From UBA1431 sp049324235 (GTDB lineage Bacteria; Bacillota; Clostridia; Christensenellales; UBA1431), in the NCBI GenBank assembly GCA_049324235.1, contig JBMOLJ010000066.1, forward strand, positions 1 through 9,556: 9,556 bases of DNA. The letters are read 5' to 3'. Under the pieces are notes generated by a model. It saw only the letters and a program-made list of their open reading frames with translations. It was not told the origin of the DNA and did not search any database. The number at the start of each line of letters is the position of its first letter. The stretch's first letter is position 1. Shown piece by piece: positions 5,778-9,556 of this stretch. The position numbers and the translations under genes were made by a program.

Positions 5778-8081
5778 TTAACCGCATTTAGAATAGCCGC
5801 AGCCGCGGCACATCACGCACCCGCCCTCGTGCTCAAGGATGCTGCCGCAATCCGGGCACCTTACGTTTTTTTGTTCCTCTCCAGCCGGATTACCCTTTTC
5901 GGGGGATACTTCCACAACGTCCGGCATCTGCCGCATGACCTTTTCGAGTACGCGGCCGATTGCGTCCGGACAGGACAGCACCTTTAACCCGTTCTGCCTG
6001 AGCGTTGAATGGCAGCGGATGCCCCTGAGCTGCTCAATGAGCGTGTGTACGTCCATTCCCGAACGCAGCGCCATGGATACCAGGCGGCTCGTTGCCTCCG
6101 ACTGCGACGGGCACCCGCCCGCGCGGCCCAGGTTTGTGAATACCTCGCATATTCCCTGCTCATCATAGTTCACGGTGATGTACAGGTTTCCGCAGCCGAT
6201 ACGCACCTTTTCCGTGACGCCCTTGGTCACTTCGGGCCTCGGACGCGGCTGTACGACAGCGGGCTTCGGTTCAAGTTCAAGCTTTGCTTCCGGTATAGCT
6301 TCCATCTTTGCATTTGCTTCCGGTATAGCTTCCATCTTTGCCTTTGTTTCCGGCTTTGCCTCCGTTTTTGCCGCCGACGCGCCTGTGCTCAACACCTGCG
6401 CTTCACGGCTGCCGTCACGGTAAATGGTCACGCCCTTGCAGCCCAGTTTGAACGCCGTGACGTATACGTCTCTGACATCCTCGCGCGTTGCGCTGTTGGG
6501 GAAATTGACCGTTTTGGATACGGCATTGTCGGTATATTTCTGGAACGCCGCCTGCATGCGGATGTGATAATCGGGAGAAATATCGTGCGCCGTCACAAAG
6601 ACGCGCCGGATATCCTCCGGTATTTCATCCATATGCGCGAGCGTGCCTTCCTTTGCAATGCGCAGCATGAGTTCCTCGCTGTACAGCCCCCGCTCGGTCA
6701 GCACCTGCTTGAAGTACGGATGCACTTCGGCGAGCTTGTCGTCATCCATTACATTGCGCACGAACGAAACGGCGAACAACGGTTCGATTCCGCTGGAGGC
6801 CTCGCAAATGATGGAGATGGTTCCGGTCGGCGCGATCGTCGTATTGGTGGCGTTTCTGCGTATTTTCTCATCTACTATGGCGCTCTGTGAAAACAGCGGG
6901 AACGGCCCGCGTTCTTTTGCAAGCTCCTCCGACGTTTCGCGGGAGCGCTGCTGGATGAACTGCATGATCTTCCCGGCTTGCCCGATGGCCTCATCCGAGT
7001 TGTACGGTATGCCCAGCTTAAACAGCATGTCCGCAAACCCCATCACGCCCAGCCCGATTTTACGGGTCTGCTTGGTCATGCGCTCAATTTCGGGAAGGGG
7101 ATAATTGTTCACCTCGATCACATTGTCCAAAAACCGGGTCGCCAGTTCGACCACGCGGCCAAGCTCCTCATAATCCACCGCATAGCCCGTCCCTTTTTTG
7201 ACTGTGACGGCGTCCAGGTTGACGGAACCCAGGTTGCAGGACTCGTAGGGCAGCAAAGGCTGCTCGCCGCAGGGGTTGGTGCTCTCGATCTCGCCTACCC
7301 CGGGGACGATGTTGTCGCGGTTGAGGCGGTCGAGGAATATGATGCCCGGCTCGCCGTTGTTCCACGCCATGTCGACGATCATGTCGAATACTTCCTTTGC
7401 CTTCAGCCTGCCGGTTTCCTGCTTTGTACGGTGGTCTATGAGCGCATATTCCTCGCCGTTTTCCACGGCATGCATGAACGCTTCCGTGAGGCCGACGCTG
7501 ATGTTGAAGTTGTTCAGGTCTGTGTTGAGCTTTTTGCATTGGATGAATTCAAGAATGTCGGGATGGTCCACGCGCAGGATGCCCATGTTCGCGCCGCGCC
7601 GCGTACCGCCCTGCTTCACCGCTTCGGTGGCCGCGTTGAACACGCGCATGAAGCTTACCGGCCCGGACGCGATGCCGCCGGTGGATTTAACCGCAGCTCC
7701 GCTCGGGCGCAGGCGTGAAAAGCTGAAACCGGTACCGCCGCCGCTTTTGTGGATTAACGCTGCATTTTTCACGGAATCGAATATGCCGTCCATGCTGTCT
7801 TCGACCGGCAATACAAAACAGGCAGCCAGTTGTCCCAGAGGTTTCCCCGCGTTCATCAGCGTCGGCGAATTCGGCATGAATTTCAGGCTGGTCATCAGCT
7901 CATAAAACGCATCTTCCAGTGCCTTTGCATCGGCTTTAGCGTCAAAAATCAACTCTGCGTCCGCGACGGTTTTGGCCACGCGGCGGAACATATCATCGAT
8001 GCTCTCAATTAAATTACCGTTGACATCCTTGGTAAGATAGCGCCTCTCCAGAACCGTTACCGCATTCCTGCTCAACTTCAT
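5778..8081 (-). CDS. nrdJ: Adenosylcobalamin-dependent (class II) ribonucleotide reductase
   Basis: Predicted 767-residue enzyme that reduces ribonucleotides to deoxyribonucleotides using coenzyme B12 and needs no oxygen. Active-site residues are visible: Cys88 (AACFVLP), NPCGE (269-273) with the thiyl Cys271 and Asn269/Glu273, and Cys282 (ESCNLGS), matching the spacing known from Thermotoga NrdJ. SGGGTGFSFSRLRP (113-126) and APTGT (417-421) are further family motifs. After the barrel (about 1-560) comes a Lys/Glu/Pro/Ala linker (571-610) with a tandem repeat, then a TSCPD domain (about 620-715) and a Cys-rich tail (Cys742, 745, 755, 758, 761, 766). The tail may bind zinc and relay electrons. 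Start: an in-frame TTG exists 33 bp upstream, but MKLSRNAVTVLERRYL is the typical N-terminus and GGGGGA lies 7 bp before this ATG. The promoter has two NrdR-like boxes; there is no room for a cobalamin riboswitch. Confidence 0.95.
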   Translation of the reverse strand: MKLSRNAVTVLERRYLTKDVNGNLIESIDDMFRRVAKTVADAELIFDAKADAKALEDAFYELMTSLKFMPNSPTLMNAGKPLGQLAACFVLPVEDSMDGIFDSVKNAALIHKSGGGTGFSFSRLRPSGAAVKSTGGIASGPVSFMRVFNAATEAVKQGGTRRGANMGILRVDHPDILEFIQCKKLNTDLNNFNISVGLTEAFMHAVENGEEYALIDHRTKQETGRLKAKEVFDMIVDMAWNNGEPGIIFLDRLNRDNIVPGVGEIESTNPCGEQPLLPYESCNLGSVNLDAVTVKKGTGYAVDYEELGRVVELATRFLDNVIEVNNYPLPEIERMTKQTRKIGLGVMGFADMLFKLGIPYNSDEAIGQAGKIMQFIQQRSRETSEELAKERGPFPLFSQSAIVDEKIRRNATNTTIAPTGTISIICEASSGIEPLFAVSFVRNVMDDDKLAEVHPYFKQVLTERGLYSEELMLRIAKEGTLAHMDEIPEDIRRVFVTAHDISPDYHIRMQAAFQKYTDNAVSKTVNFPNSATREDVRDVYVTAFKLGCKGVTIYRDGSREAQVLSTGASAAKTEAKPETKAKMEAIPEANAKMEAIPEAKLELEPKPAVVQPRPRPEVTKGVTEKVRIGCGNLYITVNYDEQGICEVFTNLGRAGGCPSQSEATSRLVSMALRSGMDVHTLIEQLRGIRCHSTLRQNGLKVLSCPDAIGRVLEKVMRQMPDVVEVSPEKGNPAGEEQKNVRCPDCGSILEHEGGCVMCRGCGYSKCG
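6283..6341 (-). repeat. 30-bp tandem repeat inside nrdJ
   Basis: Two units of period 30 bp, identical over 29 bases (6283-6311 and 6313-6341), with a decayed third copy after them. They encode the ten-residue repeat AKMEAIPEAN in the linker between the catalytic barrel and the TSCPD domain. The period is a multiple of three, so copy number could change without frameshift. Confidence 0.8.
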
Positions 8082-8094
8082 ACACCTGTCCCCC

Positions 8095-8110
8095 AAACTA
8101 TATATTGTGG
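8095..8110 (-). promoter_or_regulatory. Proximal NrdR-like box upstream of nrdJ
   Basis: Minus-strand CCACAATATATAGTTT matches the NrdR box consensus ACACwATATATwGTGT (from memory) at 14 of 16 positions. It lies between the predicted transcription start and the start codon, where a bound repressor would block elongation or initiation. Confidence 0.65.
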
Positions 8111-8126
8111 TCAATTATCAAACGGA

Positions 8127-8142
8127 ACGCTACATATTGTAT
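8127..8142 (-). promoter_or_regulatory. Distal NrdR-like box overlapping the nrdJ -10
   Basis: Minus-strand ATACAATATGTAGCGT matches the NrdR box consensus at 13 of 16 positions and contains the -10 hexamer TACAAT. Its start is 32 bp from that of the proximal box, about three helical turns, the arrangement known for NrdR tandem sites. Confidence 0.65.
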
Positions 8143-8164
8143 CACCAGCAATCACGAATGTAAA
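8136..8164 (-). promoter_or_regulatory. Promoter of nrdJ
   Basis: On the minus strand -35 TTTACA (8159-8164) and -10 TACAAT (8136-8141) are 17 bp apart, with TG two bases before the -10. The predicted start near 8129 gives a leader of about 48 nt. Confidence 0.65.
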
Positions 8165-8185
8165 ACCGTAAATACGCGATTAATC

Positions 8186-8217
8186 AAAAAGAGACCACAT
8201 TTTTTTCATGCAATCTC
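8186..8217 (-). terminator. Intrinsic terminator after murI
   Basis: On the minus strand GAGATTGCAT (8208-8217) pairs with ATGTGGTCTC (8191-8200) over 10 bp including three G-U pairs, with a 7-nt loop, and runs into TTTTT (8186-8190). It lies about 37 bp past the murI stop and upstream of the nrdJ promoter, so the two genes are separate transcription units. Confidence 0.7.
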
Positions 8218-8253
8218 CCAGCATCTTTGATTCATGTACGCATTCTCTTTTGT

Positions 8254-9045
8254 TTACCTCATTTTGGCTTCCATTTTATCAGCAGTAACCATTATTTTAT
8301 CAAACAAGCGTTTCAGCCACTGTGGGTCACCGGAAGAATAAAAGGCGACTTTGCCCGTACACCCTTCGCTGAGCATGCCGCGCTGTGCAAGCACCCGGGC
8401 AAGGTGCCGGACCGTTCCCTCGTTTCCATGTATGATCTGCGCCATGGGACACAGCTTAGCGCACACATCGCGTATCATGTTTTCTATCAACACAAAATGC
8501 GTGCATCCGAGCACGATGGCATCAATGGCAGTATTCCTGTAGGGATGGAAAAGCTCTCCGATGTATGTCCTGATTTCGGGTGAATCAAATTCGCCTTTCT
8601 CAATAAGTTCCACCAGCCCATGACAGGGCAGCAGCAAAGCGTTCCCTTCGGCATCAAACGTCTTAAGCAGGTTTAAAAACCTCGGCTGCACAAGCGTTGC
8701 GGGCGTAGCCATGACCGCAACGCGCCCCTGCTTCCGTATCGCAAACGCGGGTTTGATTGCAGGCTCCATGCTGATGACCGGGATATCAAGCTCGGACCGC
8801 AGCTTCTCCACCGCAACGCTGGTTGCGGTGTTGCAGGCCAACACCAGCGCCTTGATGTCCAAATCCATGAGCTTTAATACGCATTCGATTGTATACGCGG
8901 AAATCTCCTCTGCGGAGAGCGCGCCATAGGGCGCACGCGCGTTGTCCCCGTAGTATACGAACTGCTCGCAAGGGAGCAGTTTGCGCGCCGCCAGAAGCAC
9001 GCTCAGTCCCCCGATACCCGAATCAAAAAAAGCAATTGGACGCAT
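8254..9045 (-). CDS. murI: Glutamate racemase
   Basis: Predicted 263-residue cytoplasmic enzyme that converts L- to D-glutamate for peptidoglycan. The N-terminus has FFDSGIGGLSV (6-16) with catalytic Asp8, then YYGDNARAPYG (31-41). The two acid/base cysteines are in ACNTATS (Cys71) and LGCTHF (Cys181-Thr-His183). Length is normal for the family. In-frame TTG (9060) and ATG (9051) codons lie upstream, but GGAGG at 9052-9056 stands 6 bp before the ATG at 9045, and the protein then begins MRPIAFFDSG as in homologues. It lies 90 bp behind spoIIP on the same strand, with its own extended -10 promoter in the gap, and ends at the terminator 8186-8217. Confidence 0.95.
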   Translation of the reverse strand: MRPIAFFDSGIGGLSVLLAARKLLPCEQFVYYGDNARAPYGALSAEEISAYTIECVLKLMDLDIKALVLACNTATSVAVEKLRSELDIPVISMEPAIKPAFAIRKQGRVAVMATPATLVQPRFLNLLKTFDAEGNALLLPCHGLVELIEKGEFDSPEIRTYIGELFHPYRNTAIDAIVLGCTHFVLIENMIRDVCAKLCPMAQIIHGNEGTVRHLARVLAQRGMLSEGCTGKVAFYSSGDPQWLKRLFDKIMVTADKMEAKMR

Positions 9046-9096
9046 AAACATCCTCCGCAAACTGTTTCATGCCTGTTCTTTCAAATGGCCAGTGCT

Positions 9097-9128
9097 ATTA
9101 TATCATAGTTTGTACGGATGCTGCATCC
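9097..9128 (-). promoter_or_regulatory. Promoter of murI, extended -10
   Basis: On the minus strand TGATATAAT gives a consensus -10 (9097-9102) with the extended TG. The -35 region has no good hexamer and is covered by a palindrome, GGATG-CTG-CATCC (9116-9128), which could bind a regulator or just be the 3' end structure of the spoIIP transcript. Confidence 0.5.
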
Positions 9129-9135
9129 TGAGCCT

Positions 9136-9556
9136 TTATTTCAACGCTTCGGCAAGCGTCTTTGCGATATAGGGCACCGCATTGAGCGATTCTTCGAGCG
9201 TATTCTCATTGTGTCCGACTTCTATGAGCATACAGGAATCCGAAACATGCTGGTTGTATCGCCCCGTCTTTACACACACGGGGCGCGCCAGCCTGGAATT
9301 GATCTTGTTCAATTTATCCGTAACAAGTTTTGCGAGCTGATAGTTTGATTTCCAGTTTGGTCTTTCCTTGAAGCCCTTTCCGGTCTTACCCTCGCCGGTG
9401 CCCACCACGAACATAACGCGGGACACGGATTTGCCGTCTATCGTTACTGCATCCGATGTGCCGGATTTTGAAGAATACGCGTCGCGGTGCAGGTCAATAA
9501 ATATAGTAAGATTCTTGTACTTTTTCTTGTAGTTCTGCATGGTCACCAGGGAACGC
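9136..9556 (-). CDS. spoIIP: Stage II sporulation protein P, C-terminal part (cut by window edge)
   Basis: The last 139 residues of a SpoIIP-family protein; the reading frame is open to the right edge, so the start lies outside. SpoIIP is the peptidoglycan amidase/endopeptidase that works with SpoIID and SpoIIM at the septal membrane during engulfment. Visible family motifs are FIDLHRDA, VMFVVGTGEG, NWKSNYQLAKLVTDKLN and HVSDSCMLIEVGHNENTLEE, the last being the hallmark C-terminal block with the conserved Glu and His-Asn. The internal GTG/ATG codons at 9546 and 9540 are not starts, because the frame continues upstream (RSLVTMQNY) and the missing N-terminal portion of the family is expected there. 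murI follows on the same strand. Its presence implies an endospore former. Confidence 0.9.
   Translation of the reverse strand, partial: RSLVTMQNYKKKYKNLTIFIDLHRDAYSSKSGTSDAVTIDGKSVSRVMFVVGTGEGKTGKGFKERPNWKSNYQLAKLVTDKLNKINSRLARPVCVKTGRYNQHVSDSCMLIEVGHNENTLEESLNAVPYIAKTLAEALK

Noticed and set aside
6283..6341. Tandem repeat considered as a CRISPR fragment
   Set aside because: Units are directly adjacent with no spacers, keep the nrdJ reading frame, and lie inside its coding region.
6009..6890. A 293-codon open frame antisense to nrdJ
   Set aside because: Shadow frame of a strongly supported enzyme gene; the repeated CFRYSFHLC-type stretch is just the nrdJ linker repeat read backwards.
8082..8253. 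Possible cobalamin riboswitch before the B12-dependent nrdJ
   Set aside because: The leader is only about 48 nt and a terminator plus promoter fill the gap; no B12-box-like sequence is seen.

Overview
The window reads as chromosomal DNA of an anaerobic, endospore-forming member of the Bacillota, most likely class Clostridia, with medium GC content. The basis is a SpoIIP-type sporulation amidase at the right edge, a B12-dependent (class II) ribonucleotide reductase, a DUF5320 glycine-rich protein, intrinsic terminators with U-tracts, and strong G-rich Shine-Dalgarno sites. I cannot name the genus. Everything looks chromosomal; I see no insertion sequence, phage gene, tRNA, rRNA or CRISPR array.

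Left part (1-2437). About 200 bp of stacked hairpins, ending in a plus-strand intrinsic terminator, precede a small module. Two short minus-strand genes encode a DUF5320 protein (200-454) and an orphan microcompartment shell-like protein of the permuted EutS/PduU type (670-999). Each has its own sigma-A-type promoter, and both -35 boxes are embedded in the same CATATG-centred palindromic element, which suggests one shared regulator. Divergent from these runs a plus-strand pair: a TetR-family regulator (1226-1828) and a flavodoxin-like protein (1872-2363), probably an operon from a good promoter at 1162-1190.

Centre (2390-5700). A 21-bp perfect hairpin separates the flavodoxin gene from a convergent EF-G paralogue (2455-4539, minus) with non-canonical G1 and G3 motifs and no str-operon neighbours. 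Upstream of it is a zinc-finger anti-sigma factor with one membrane span (4738-5580, minus), followed by a clear terminator. No sigma-factor gene accompanies it, but an ECF-type promoter (TGAAAC, 17 bp, CGTC) lies just upstream.

Right part (5700-9556). nrdJ (5778-8081, minus) carries the ribonucleotide reductase core, a repetitive Lys/Glu/Pro linker, a TSCPD domain and a Cys-rich C-terminus. Its promoter has two NrdR-like boxes 32 bp apart, the distal one covering the -10 box. A terminator at 8186-8217 separates it from murI (glutamate racemase, 8254-9045, minus). murI lies behind the 3' part of spoIIP (9136 to the right edge, minus), with its own extended -10 promoter in the gap.

Most genes are housekeeping or stress functions. 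The part least explained by known biology is the DUF5320 / solo shell protein pair with its shared operator, next to the TetR-flavodoxin operon.
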